From assembly GCA_945937855.1 (NCBI GenBank), contig CAMEUC010000004.1, positions 1-25,363 of the forward strand: a stretch of 25,363 bases of DNA, given 5' to 3'. Under the pieces are notes generated by a model, which was not told the origin of the DNA, searched no databases, and saw only the letters and a program-made list of their open reading frames with translations. This DNA is from an uncultured Clostridium sp. (GTDB lineage: Bacteria > Bacillota > Clostridia > TANB77 > CAG-508). Position numbers and translations under genes: made by a program. This document shows, one piece after another, positions 15,646 to 23,040 of the stretch. Position 1 is the first letter of the stretch. The number at the start of each line of letters is the position of its first letter.

Positions 15646-16059
15646 ATGGAAAATAAAACAAGCAAAAAATATGATATATTGATGATTGTATGGGGATTAT
15701 CATTAGGTGTGATTGAACTTTTGCTTATACATTTAGGCTTTTTTGATAGAATAAATATTCCATTTATAAAAGCACCTTATGCAAAAAATTTGTTGATTTT
15801 GGCAATTGTTTCACTATGTTTTAGAGTAATAACTTATTTTATACAACAACCTTATAAACAAAACCTTGAGAATAAAAATAAAATAATGAGAAATAGACAT
15901 TTGGCATTGATTTGTAGCATAATAAGTATAACGATAATGTTTTTTATACTATGGAGTGTAGAAATGAGCAGAGAATCAGATGGATCTTTATTTTCAATAA
16001 TTATTCTTACAATTGAATTTGTTATAGTTCAACTTCCATTTTTATTACCAATTTTTTAA
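15646..16059 (+). CDS. Small four-helix membrane protein, unknown
   Basis: A 137-residue protein behind AAGGAGAG, 29 bases after the preceding gene. Hydrophobic segments at about residues 10-30, 47-67, 86-105 and 115-135, with a basic cytoplasmic stretch between the second and third (QQPYKQNLENKNKIMRNRH). No family recognised. It is the last gene of the ATPase unit and is followed by a clear terminator. Confidence 0.7.
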   Translation: MENKTSKKYDILMIVWGLSLGVIELLLIHLGFFDRINIPFIKAPYAKNLLILAIVSLCFRVITYFIQQPYKQNLENKNKIMRNRHLALICSIISITIMFFILWSVEMSRESDGSLFSIIILTIEFVIVQLPFLLPIF

Positions 16060-16149
16060 TAGGCAATATTTTGAATAGATAGAGTTGATAACCATTCTTT
16101 TTTGTGATATGTAAATAAAAAAGCCAAAAGATAAATTACAATTTATATG

Positions 16150-16183
16150 AAAGATTAGATTTAACCGTCTAATCTTTTTTATT
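16150..16183 (+). terminator. Terminator of the ATPase/membrane-protein unit
   Basis: AAAGATTAGA (16150-16159) and TCTAATCTTT (16168-16177) form a 10-bp stem with an 8-base loop, followed by TTTATTA. Confidence 0.85.
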
Positions 16184-16508
16184 ATGAGCCAAATAAGGTG
16201 GAGTAGGGGGAAGAATCATATTTCTAAGAATTATATGTTTTTAATAAATTAAAAATTATTAAAATAAAAAAGAAAAAGGTAGTAAAATATTTTGTGCAAA
16301 GTTATAAAATTAATTTTCAGAATAAAAATTAAAATATTTTTATAAATAAATTTTAAAGTAAAAATTATAAAATTTTATAAATTAATTTTAAAATTTAAAT
16401 TTTGAATTTTTAACTAAAATTTTTAAAAATTTCTAAATTTATAAATTAGTAACTTATATTTATAAATTATGATTAAATTAATATAGTTATCATTATATAT
16501 AGAAATCT

Positions 16509-16632
16509 CTGAAAACTGCTAAAATAACGGCTTGCGAGAAACGTTTTTAAGGTATTTTTATAATTTAGACATATAGTTTGTTACCTGAAAAATAAGGCAA
16601 AATACTGAAATATAAGGAACTGCGAATTTTTC
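16509..16632 (+). repeat. Unexplained repeat, diverged copy C
   Basis: Aligns to the first two thirds of copy A: CTGAAAACTGCTAAAATAAC, GCGAGAAACGTTTTTAAGG, TTTTTATAA, ATATAGTTTGTT, then AAGGAACTGCGAATTTT. The final CCTnTTCCTTTTTGCAC part is missing. Confidence 0.5.
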
Positions 16633-16730
16633 AAAAAATAATCTAAAGTTATATAATTTTTTTTATAAAATATTAGGTTACAATAATGAAAAAAATCAAA
16701 CCATACATAACACAAAATAATGAAGCTCCA

Positions 16731-16887
16731 GGATCGATTTTAAGAGGTTTTTATAAAAAAGTAATGTAGTTTATTGTCTATATAATATGGCTAAAATGAG
16801 TCTATATCAAGGAATGGCTGATTTTGATAGGGGGTACTCAAAATGGGTACTTTTTTTGGCTCCTGTTCCTTTTTGCACAAAACTTTT
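16731..16887 (+). repeat. Unexplained repeat, copy B
   Basis: Shares with copy A, in order and orientation: GATCGATTTTAAGAG, TTTTTATAA.AAAGTAAT, TAGTTT.TTG, AAGGAATGGCTGATTTT, CCTGTTCCTTTTTGCACAAA and ACTTTT. In the variable middle it has GGGGGTACTCAAAATGGGTA where copy A has an unrelated G-rich stretch. A and B are direct repeats flanking the ATPase module. Confidence 0.7.
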
Positions 16888-17032
16888 ATTTTGCGCAATG
16901 TTTTATGCAAAATATATATAAGTAGTTATACACTACCCTAACCAATTTCTATTAACTAGTATATACTATAAAAAAATATTAATGTCAATAAAATATTTAA
17001 AAAATATTTGGAAATTGATAAACATTATATAA

Positions 17033-17303
17033 TTATTTTCGCAGGTTTCTTTATATAATATTGTTTGTACTCAAGATAATTTAGATTATTCTACCAAAAT
17101 GAAATATTTTAATAAAATTGCATCTAAAAACATAGATTTTGTATAAGCAAAAACATAGAATTGAAAGAGATGAGTTCATAAATAAATTGTTCTCTGATTT
17201 AGGAATAAGTCTATTAAGGTATCCAGTATACAACACATACTATAAAGATACTTTAAAGAAAAGAATACAAGAGAATATAAAGGAATATAATTATGTTAAC
17301 TAA
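17033..17303 (+). pseudogene. Remnant of a DUF2726-type gene
   Basis: Two frames together resemble a DUF2726 domain. The first (17033-17146) reads LFSQVSLYNIVCTQDNLDYS, then TKMKYFNKIASKNIDFV and a stop, like the family's LFPKVRLADIV...YFNKI...DFVICD. The second (to 17303) reads QKHRIERDEFINKLFSDLGI, then SLLRYPVYNTYYKD, like the family's ERDEFLNKLF...GLPLLRIPV. The central part that normally carries AIELDDxSH is missing, so there is both an internal deletion of roughly 25 codons and a frame change. No start remains. The family is thought to be nuclease-like; this copy is dead. Confidence 0.7.
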
Positions 17304-17342
17304 AAAGAGGAAATTAATGTAAAAGTATACATGAATTTTACA

Positions 17343-17965
17343 TTAATTTCTCCTTTTATTTTTGTTTACCTTTATCAACATTGTTTCAGAAAAATTAAAA
17401 TCTTTTGATTTAGCATTATATCTTATTTTTAAATAAAGTTTAAAAATATTTTTTTTCAATGCATTAAATTTTGAGCTATATCTTAATATTGCTATAAATG
17501 TTGAAAATGCTATTATTGTTTCTGTAATCATTCCGTACATATACTGAAACGAAATAATTGTAAATTATCCACAAAATACATGTAATAATTTGTCCCCATC
17601 TTAATATTGATGTTTTTTTCTGCCAAGTAAAAACTATGCTGGATATAGTAGCTAAAATTGGTATAATATCGTAAAACTCTTCGTATGTAGTAAAACCTAT
17701 TATTAAAGATAATATTATAAAAATAATAAGTAACAAAATTCTCTTATTATTTTTGGTATATAAAGTAAATACAATACATCGAATCGTATTTAATATAAAT
17801 ATATACATGCCAGAATAAAGCTTGAGAAAAAAATATTGTAATGCATATAGTGCAAATGAAAGTATTTGAAAAGCTAATATTTGTGTTTTATCCTTTTTTT
17901 GCATACTAATTATATAAATAATAAATCCACAAAATCCTAAAAATTGTCCGAAAATAATATATCAA
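17343..17965 (-). pseudogene. YgjV-like membrane protein gene broken by frameshifts
   Basis: The main open part (17476-17904) encodes MQKKDKTQILAFQILSFALY and several membrane helices ending ILWIIYNYFVSVYV. One base appears lost near 17535: the next frame continues GMITETIIAFSTFIAILRY, the expected C-terminus of YgjV-type proteins. A second shift is likely at the 5' end: the frame upstream of 17904 reads FGQFLGFCGFIIYIIS, in line with family N-termini, but its only well-placed start (TTG 17965 behind AGGTG) is in another frame. The family is an inner-membrane protein group of unknown function. It lies about 45 bases behind the prolyl-tRNA synthetase gene on the same strand and could have been in its transcript. 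Assembly error is possible but two independent shifts favour real decay. Confidence 0.65.
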
Positions 17966-18010
17966 TGCTTTCACCTACCACTTAAGCAATCTTTTGTTTA
18001 AAACTATATA

Positions 18011-19342
18011 TTATCTTTCATTTAATTTCTCACAATCAATTATTTCTGTTTGAACCTCTTCTCTACTTACAATATCAATAAGTTTTTGTTTTGGCACAGT
18101 TATTTTTTTCCCCGTTTTTGTACATTCTATTTCAAGCTCTCCAGGTTTTACCTTGTCTCCTAATATAACCATATAAGGTGTTCCTAAAAGTTTACAATCT
18201 TTTATACTACTACCTATTGTAGCATCTTTCCTATCATCTAATATTACCCCTATTCCTTTCTTTTTCATTATTGCATACAAGTCTTCGGCTTCTTCTACTT
18301 TAGCTGGGATATTTGATTTTGGTATAATTTGTAAAAAATAAGGAGCTAAATCTGTTGGTAGAGATATACCATCTGGTTTGCCATTTTTATCTCTTATTAT
18401 GCTTCTTTCATATATAGTAGCCAGCGTTCTACTCACACCTATACCATAACAACCCATATAAAAAGGCTTAAGTGTACCATCAAAATCCATATAATTTGCA
18501 TTCATTGTTTTAGAATAGCTTTGCCCTAATTGAAATATGTGGCCTAATTCAATTGCTTTTCTTGGGCTCAATCTTGTAATATCGGTTATACCATATTCTG
18601 TTTTTAAATACTCTTCATAATTTTCTCTTTCAAGTATTTCAGTATTCAAAGCAGTTCCAGTATTTTCATCATATAAAACATTATCTTCTCCTATATCTGA
18701 TAATACCATAAATTCCTCAGATTTTTTCCCACCAATAGCTCCATTATCAGCAACAACAGGAACTACTGGTAATCCTAATCTTTTAAATATATTTAAATAA
18801 GCTTGCTTAATTTGTTCATAAGATTGAACTAATTCTTCTTCGCTCTTATTAAAGCTATATGCATCCATCATTGGAAAACTTTTGCCTCTTAATAAAAAGC
18901 CTCTTGTCCTAATTTCATTTCTATATTTTTCTCCTATTTGAAATAAAATTGTTGGTAAATCTTTATATGATTTTAGTTTTTTCTTCGCAAATTCAACTAC
19001 AGCTTCTTCTGCGGTTGGAGCTAGGCAATATTCTCCTTTATTCGTATTTATTGTAAGCATCGTTCCTGAGTCAACATACTTGTGCCATCTACCTGAAGCA
19101 TCCCACATATCTCTTGGTTGCAAAGTTGGTAGTTCTATCTCTACACACCCACATCTAGATAATTCTTCTCTTATTATATTTTCAATTTTCTGTTTTAATT
19201 TTAATGGAATATTATTATATGCATATATTCCAGTTCCATATTGTACTATTTGTCCAGATTGCGACAATATATCTTGTGCTGGATATAATTTATCTATATT
19301 TTCTAATCTGGTTTTGCCGATACCTGCTTGTGATAATCTCAT
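18011..19342 (-). CDS. proS: Short prolyl-tRNA synthetase lacking the editing insertion
   Basis: A 443-residue class II synthetase. Motif 1 region IELPTLQPRDMWDASGRW; motif 2 KYRNEIRTRGFLLRGKSFPM followed by MDAYSF; GGKKSEEFMVLSDIGEDNVL where the proline-binding lid begins; motif 3 FYMGCYGIGVSRTLATIYE; then the anticodon-binding domain (about 335-430). Standard bacterial ProRS is about 570 residues, with a ~180-residue editing domain (INS) between motifs 2 and 3. Here only about 50 residues lie between the MVLSDIGED segment and SPRKAIELGHIFQLG, so editing of mischarged Ala-tRNA is predicted absent, as in the short alphaproteobacterial type. Catalytic motifs look intact. AAGGAGG precedes the ATG. 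It follows the radical SAM/peptide genes; whether it is the cell's main ProRS cannot be told. Confidence 0.85.
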   Translation of the reverse strand: MRLSQAGIGKTRLENIDKLYPAQDILSQSGQIVQYGTGIYAYNNIPLKLKQKIENIIREELSRCGCVEIELPTLQPRDMWDASGRWHKYVDSGTMLTINTNKGEYCLAPTAEEAVVEFAKKKLKSYKDLPTILFQIGEKYRNEIRTRGFLLRGKSFPMMDAYSFNKSEEELVQSYEQIKQAYLNIFKRLGLPVVPVVADNGAIGGKKSEEFMVLSDIGEDNVLYDENTGTALNTEILERENYEEYLKTEYGITDITRLSPRKAIELGHIFQLGQSYSKTMNANYMDFDGTLKPFYMGCYGIGVSRTLATIYERSIIRDKNGKPDGISLPTDLAPYFLQIIPKSNIPAKVEEAEDLYAIMKKKGIGVILDDRKDATIGSSIKDCKLLGTPYMVILGDKVKPGELEIECTKTGKKITVPKQKLIDIVSREEVQTEIIDCEKLNER

Positions 19343-19364
19343 AAAATTTCCTCCTTAGATTTTA

Positions 19365-19392
19365 ATTATATACTAATCCTTGCTTATAACAA
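19365..19392 (-). promoter_or_regulatory. Possible internal promoter of proS
   Basis: On the minus strand, TTGTTA (19392-19387) and TATAAT (19370-19365) are 16 bases apart. The -35 falls in the loop of the hairpin at 19373-19406. Confidence 0.35.
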
Positions 19393-19406
19393 TAAGCAAG
19401 GATTAG
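19373..19406 (-). terminator. 15-bp perfect hairpin between the peptide gene and proS
   Basis: CTAATCCTTGCTTAT and its exact complement, separated by four bases. It begins nine bases after the peptide stop. No T run follows on the minus strand (TATATAATT), so it may be a weak terminator, an mRNA-stabilising 3' structure that raises peptide over proS expression, or a processing site. Confidence 0.55.
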
Positions 19407-19414
19407 TTAGAACA

Positions 19415-19516
19415 TTAATCTGGGCAAGTACGCTTCACATTTGTATTTTTTTCTGAAAATCTTTCAATATTTTTTACTAATAAACTATTATCTACATTTA
19501 TTTCTTTGATTTCCAT
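19415..19516 (-). CDS. 33-residue putative RiPP precursor peptide
   Basis: ATG 19516 is preceded by AGGAGGG seven bases upstream, one of the best ribosome sites in the window. The peptide starts MEIKEINVDNSLL, continues VKNIERFSEKN and ends TNVKRTCPD: a charged, leader-like first two thirds and a short tail with the only cysteine (C31), a proline and a C-terminal aspartate. It lies 28 bases behind the radical SAM/SPASM gene on the same strand. The spacing, strong ribosome site and leader/core look suggest it is the substrate of that enzyme. It does not match SCIFF (six cysteines) or other precursor families I can name. The evidence is position and composition only; the modification is unknown. 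Confidence 0.7.
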   Translation of the reverse strand: MEIKEINVDNSLLVKNIERFSEKNTNVKRTCPD

Positions 19517-19544
19517 TGCTATCCCTCCTTTTTAATAAACTTAC

Positions 19545-20798
19545 TTATACTGATTTTTCATATAAGTCGGTTATGTATTTTCTAAGTAGTATCTTTGTAG
19601 GTATGCACTGCATATCATCAATCTTCTCAAAGTTCTTTGTAGCATTAAAATTTCTTGAGGGACATCCACCTGCGCATACATATTTTGCGAAACAATTCTC
19701 GCACTTGGTATTTTTTGCTTTATCATCAACATATGAATCAAATTTTGCTTCCATCCAATGGTCTATATCCATATCGTCTATTATAAATTTATCTGCTAAT
19801 GGATGAGATTTATTCTGTACTCCCAAACAGGAAGAAAAAACTCCATCATATGTTACTGCTAACTTGTTTTTTCCAACTCCATCACAAAACATGTAAGATG
19901 GAGAAAGAGCATTCATTACAGCAGAGCTAATTATAGATATTTTTTTTGATTTAGCATAATCTACTGCTTCTACCAATTTTTCTGCATATTCTTTCGGTTC
20001 TGGCTTCTCTAATATTTCTTCATTTTCCTTTGCTCTACCACCCATTGTCATTGGCTCAAAATGAATTATTTTTACACCTAAATCAGATAAGTAATCAATA
20101 GTTTCTTTAAATTCATAAATCATAGGTTTAGTTATTGTCATTCTTATTATTACATTAACGCCACTTGCTGTTAAATCTTTTATAGTTTGTTCAACTATAG
20201 TTGATGTTCCTTTATTATTTGCAGTTACCCTTTGTTTATCTTGAAATTTTGGCAGACCATCCATTGATATTGTCACTGTAAAATTATTTTCTTTAAGTAG
20301 ATTTTTAATCTCTTCACCGAATACTCCATTACTAGTTATTCCAAATGATACAGTAAAATCTTCTAAAACCATCTTGGCTTTTGCTATAGAATATTTTATT
20401 AATTCAGGATATAAAGTAGGTTCTCCTCCAAAGAAGGTTATAAATATTTCTTTTTTGTGCTTTTTTTCAGCTAATTCACCTACAGATTTTAAGGCTTTAT
20501 CAATATTTTCTTTTGAGATTATTTTTTTACAAAAATTTTTTTCACCTACAAAACAGTATTTGCATCTTAAATTACAATCATTTGTTAGCGAAATTACTAA
20601 TTCAACATAGTTACTATAATCTCCTGGGCAACTTTTAGGGGCTCCCAACATTTTTTGTTCCTTTAAGAAATTACTAACTTTTTCTTTATTAAACTTTTGT
20701 TTTTCGACTGCAAGAATTTTTCCAGTATAATATGAAAATATAATATATTTTCCTTCATGTTCAATTACTGGTAGTCCATTAAATAAAAATTCCTCCAC
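19545..20798 (-). CDS. Radical SAM/SPASM peptide maturase
   Basis: A 417-residue enzyme starting at GTG 20798, six bases after AGGAGG. Residues 1-65 look like a small beta-rich N-terminal domain (NGLPVIEHEGKYIIFSYYTG, then KILAVEKQ), comparable to the peptide-recognition part of RiPP maturases. The radical SAM core has C75-x3-C79-x2-C82 (CNLRCKYC) for the [4Fe-4S] cluster that cleaves SAM and GGEP at 124-127. The C-terminal SPASM domain has seven cysteines: C305, C324, C366, C369, C375, C379 (CENCFAKYVCAGGCP) and C398, enough for two auxiliary clusters. Family members make thioether, C-C or decarboxylative changes in ribosomal peptides. The 33-residue peptide just downstream is the obvious candidate substrate. 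An anaerobic-sulfatase-maturase-like role is the main alternative. Confidence 0.88.
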   Translation of the reverse strand: MEEFLFNGLPVIEHEGKYIIFSYYTGKILAVEKQKFNKEKVSNFLKEQKMLGAPKSCPGDYSNYVELVISLTNDCNLRCKYCFVGEKNFCKKIISKENIDKALKSVGELAEKKHKKEIFITFFGGEPTLYPELIKYSIAKAKMVLEDFTVSFGITSNGVFGEEIKNLLKENNFTVTISMDGLPKFQDKQRVTANNKGTSTIVEQTIKDLTASGVNVIIRMTITKPMIYEFKETIDYLSDLGVKIIHFEPMTMGGRAKENEEILEKPEPKEYAEKLVEAVDYAKSKKISIISSAVMNALSPSYMFCDGVGKNKLAVTYDGVFSSCLGVQNKSHPLADKFIIDDMDIDHWMEAKFDSYVDDKAKNTKCENCFAKYVCAGGCPSRNFNATKNFEKIDDMQCIPTKILLRKYITDLYEKSV

Positions 20799-20874
20799 TT
20801 TAGTTCCTCCTATATTTTTTTTATCTATTGTATAAATATTATAATAATTGTTAAAATATTACTTAATTTTTTAC

Positions 20875-20903
20875 ATTATATGTTGGAGAAAGTTATTTGT
20901 CAA
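20875..20903 (-). promoter_or_regulatory. Consensus sigma-A promoter of the radical SAM operon
   Basis: On the minus strand TTGACA (20903-20898), exactly 17 bases, TATAAT (20880-20875), both perfect. It implies a leader of about 70 bases before the GTG start and strong basal transcription. No operator is obvious. Confidence 0.85.
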
Positions 20904-21019
20904 TTTGTTTATGCAATTTTTTATATAATTTCATTGACCAAATTCGACGAAAAGCAATAAATTTCAAGTAAAATTTGTTTAAAAAAGCAGTGAATGTTAC
21001 AAATAGACAAAATTATAAC

Positions 21020-21051
21020 AAAAAGAAGGTGAGAAAACTCACCTTCTTTTT
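21020..21051 (-). terminator. rho gene terminator
   Basis: AAAAAGAAGGTGAG and CTCACCTTCTTTTT form a 14-bp stem with an AAAA loop, usable in both directions. A second hairpin, GGAACGAC...GTCGTTTCC (21053-21075), lies between it and the rho stop. Confidence 0.85.
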
Positions 21052-21082
21052 AGGAACGACGATAGTGTCGTTTCCCACTAAA

Positions 21083-22396
21083 TTATTTATTATTCTTAAA
21101 AAAGATTTTCATTCTTTGTAAAAATTCTTCATTTGATTTTGTTGTTACTATTTGTTCTATTAATTGTTCTGTCATTTCTTGTGCAGACATATTTGCCATT
21201 GTCTTTCTTAGAGCAAATACTATATCTAATTCTTCAGGATTTAATAGTAACTCTTCTTTTCTTGTTCCAGATTTATTAATATCTATTGCTGGGAATATAC
21301 GTTTCTCAGATAATTTTCTATCTAAGTGTACTTCCATATTACCTGTACCTTTAAATTCTTCGAAAATTACGTCATCCATTCTACTTCCTGTTTCTACTAA
21401 TGCAGTAGCAAGTATTGTTAAGCTTCCAGCATTTTCTGTATTTCTAGCTGCACCAAAAAATCTTTTTGGTTTATGTAAAGCACTAGGATCCAAACCACCA
21501 GATAAAGTCCTACCAGATGAAGGAATAACTAAGTTATATGCTCTTGCAAGCCTTGTTATGCTGTCTAATAAAATTACAACATCCTTTTTTTGCTCAGTTA
21601 GTCTTTTCGCTCTTTCTAGAACCATTTCAGCAACTTTTACATGATGTTCTGGTAATTCATCAAAAGTAGAATAAATAACATCACCTTTTATTGAACGTCT
21701 CATATCTGTTACTTCTTCAGGTCTTTCATCTATAAGAAGAACTATAAGTTCTACCTCTGGATTATTTGCTGTAATACTATTGGCTATTTTCTTTAAGATA
21801 GTTGTTTTTCCTGCTTTTGGAGGAGCAACAATCATACCTCTTTGACCTTTTCCAATAGGTGATAATAAATCCATTAATCTCATAGTATATTCTTGTGGGT
21901 TGGTTTCTAATTTCAATCTTTTATCTGGATATATTGGAATTAAATCATCAAATTTAGTTCTTTTCATTGCATTTTCTGGATGTTGTCCATTTACTGCTCC
22001 AACAAAAATTAATGCTGGGAATTTTTCTCCCTCTTTTGGTGTTCTTTTTATTCCTTTTACTTTATCACCTGTGTCTAATCTAAATCGTTTTATTTGAACC
22101 GGTGATACATATACATCTTTTGGTGTAGGAAGATAGTTATCTCCTCTTAAAAATCCATATCCATCAGGTAAAACTTCCAAAATTCCTTCTACTACTTCGT
22201 CTCCTTCACTTGTAAGCTTGTACCCTTCTTCTGTAACTGTTTCAACAAATGGAATTTTTTCTTCTGGTTTTTGCTCTTGCTCTACTTCATTTAAAAAATT
22301 AATTAAGTCTTCCTTTTTTAATTTAGAAATATTCTTCAATCCTTTCTCTTTCGCTAAATCTTTTAGTTCTTGTAAAGATAGCTCTTCATAATTCAT
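21083..22396 (-). CDS. rho: Transcription termination factor Rho
   Basis: A 437-residue hexameric RNA helicase that ends transcription. The N-terminal Rho_N/SAP-like helices (LSLQELKDLAKEKGL) are followed by a short acidic linker, then the cold-shock RNA-binding domain (ILEVLPDGYGFLRGDNYL, about 72-90). The ATPase core has Walker A PPKAGKTT (192-199), LLIDERPEEVTDM, VILLDSITRLARAYN and the Q/R-loop region EFKGTGNMEVHLDRKLSEKR. No long insertion is present in the N-terminal part, unlike in some high-GC bacteria. A GC-containing hairpin (22478-22496) lies between the upstream divIC-like gene and rho. Confidence 0.95.
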   Translation of the reverse strand: MNYEELSLQELKDLAKEKGLKNISKLKKEDLINFLNEVEQEQKPEEKIPFVETVTEEGYKLTSEGDEVVEGILEVLPDGYGFLRGDNYLPTPKDVYVSPVQIKRFRLDTGDKVKGIKRTPKEGEKFPALIFVGAVNGQHPENAMKRTKFDDLIPIYPDKRLKLETNPQEYTMRLMDLLSPIGKGQRGMIVAPPKAGKTTILKKIANSITANNPEVELIVLLIDERPEEVTDMRRSIKGDVIYSTFDELPEHHVKVAEMVLERAKRLTEQKKDVVILLDSITRLARAYNLVIPSSGRTLSGGLDPSALHKPKRFFGAARNTENAGSLTILATALVETGSRMDDVIFEEFKGTGNMEVHLDRKLSEKRIFPAIDINKSGTRKEELLLNPEELDIVFALRKTMANMSAQEMTEQLIEQIVTTKSNEEFLQRMKIFFKNNK

Positions 22397-22502
22397 AAAT
22401 ATTTGCCCCCTATATATAATTTTTATTTTTTGGAAATTTCAAAGAATTTAAAATTTTAGATTTAATACTACATATAAGGTAGGCTTATCGCCTACCCTAT
22501 TA

Positions 22503-22787
22503 TTATTTGTTTTTATCTATATATACTTTTTCGTTTGGTAAATACATATCTAATTTTTCTCTTGCTATTTCTTCTATGTATTCTTCTGAATTTATATTAC
22601 TTTTTGTTTCTTTCAATGTTTCTTGGTATGCCAGTTTTGTTTCTATTTCTTCTTTATAATATTCTTGTGATGTTTTATAAGAATTTAATGTTTTTTGTTG
22701 ATTTATAAATATGCTCATTACATATATTGTAATTCCAATAAAACATATTTTTTTTATTAAGTTTTTAATATCAGTTTTCTTTTTCAT
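22503..22787 (-). CDS. FtsB/DivIC-type septum formation protein
   Basis: A 94-residue bitopic protein: basic cytoplasmic start (MKKKTDIKNLIKK), one helix (CFIGITIYVMSIFI, about 15-28), a coiled coil (about 32-66) and the conserved end EEYIEEIAREKLDMYLPNEK, typical of DivIC/FtsB. DivIC joins FtsL and DivIB to activate septal cell-wall synthesis. Its place after yabP-yabQ is the Bacillus order (yabP-yabQ-divIC), which supports DivIC rather than a generic coiled-coil protein. A 253-base gap with a repeat element separates it from yabQ, unusual for this operon. Confidence 0.82.
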   Translation of the reverse strand: MKKKTDIKNLIKKICFIGITIYVMSIFINQQKTLNSYKTSQEYYKEEIETKLAYQETLKETKSNINSEEYIEEIAREKLDMYLPNEKVYIDKNK

Positions 22788-22914
22788 TTGTCTCTCTCCG
22801 AAAATAAAATCTCTAATATATAATTCAACAAAATTACCCTAAATCCTTTTTATTTTTAATATTTATTGTAGATTTTTGTTTTAAATGTAACATAAATGTT
22901 GTTTAATTTTGTAA

Positions 22915-23040
22915 AATGTCTCACGAATGCCTAGCAAGAAACCTCCTTTAACAAGGGAGGTGGCAGTTAAAGGCTGACGGAGGGTTCTTAAAACGTTTTA
23001 TAAGGAATCCCGGTCCTTGAGCGGTGATATCCATGAATAG
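22915..23040. repeat. Intergenic repeat element between yabQ and divIC
   Basis: A GC-richer block with self-complementary parts: AAACCTCC...GGGAGGT around an 8-base loop (about 22940-22963), AACCTCC against GGAGGGTT (22981-22988) further out, then TCCCGGTCCTTGAGCGGTGA. Its composition differs sharply from its neighbours and no coding frame runs through it. It ends at the yabQ stop codon. Elements with CCTCC...GGAGG(T)GGC...GGAGGGTT layout are common between genes of gut clostridia, to my knowledge; here it is single copy within the window. Confidence 0.5.

Larger units (their letters stand above)
16060..17032. other. 970-base gap without a gene: terminator, AT-rich tract, repeats
   Basis: Holds the terminator at 16150, an extremely AT-rich low-complexity stretch (about 16240-16500) with TGTGCAAAGT near 16292 (an inverted echo of the TTTGCACAAAA at the end of copies A and B), then repeat copies C and B. 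No coding frame is supportable on either strand. Confidence 0.7.

Noticed and set aside
13518..16887. CRISPR array
   Set aside because: The repeats are long, few, diverged and not evenly spaced; no cas genes are present.
19343..19420. T-box riboswitch upstream of proS
   Set aside because: The gap is too short and holds only one simple hairpin; no T-box bulge sequence is seen.
19415..20798. SCIFF peptide/maturase pair
   Set aside because: The peptide has one cysteine, not six in about 45 residues, and lies after rather than before the maturase.
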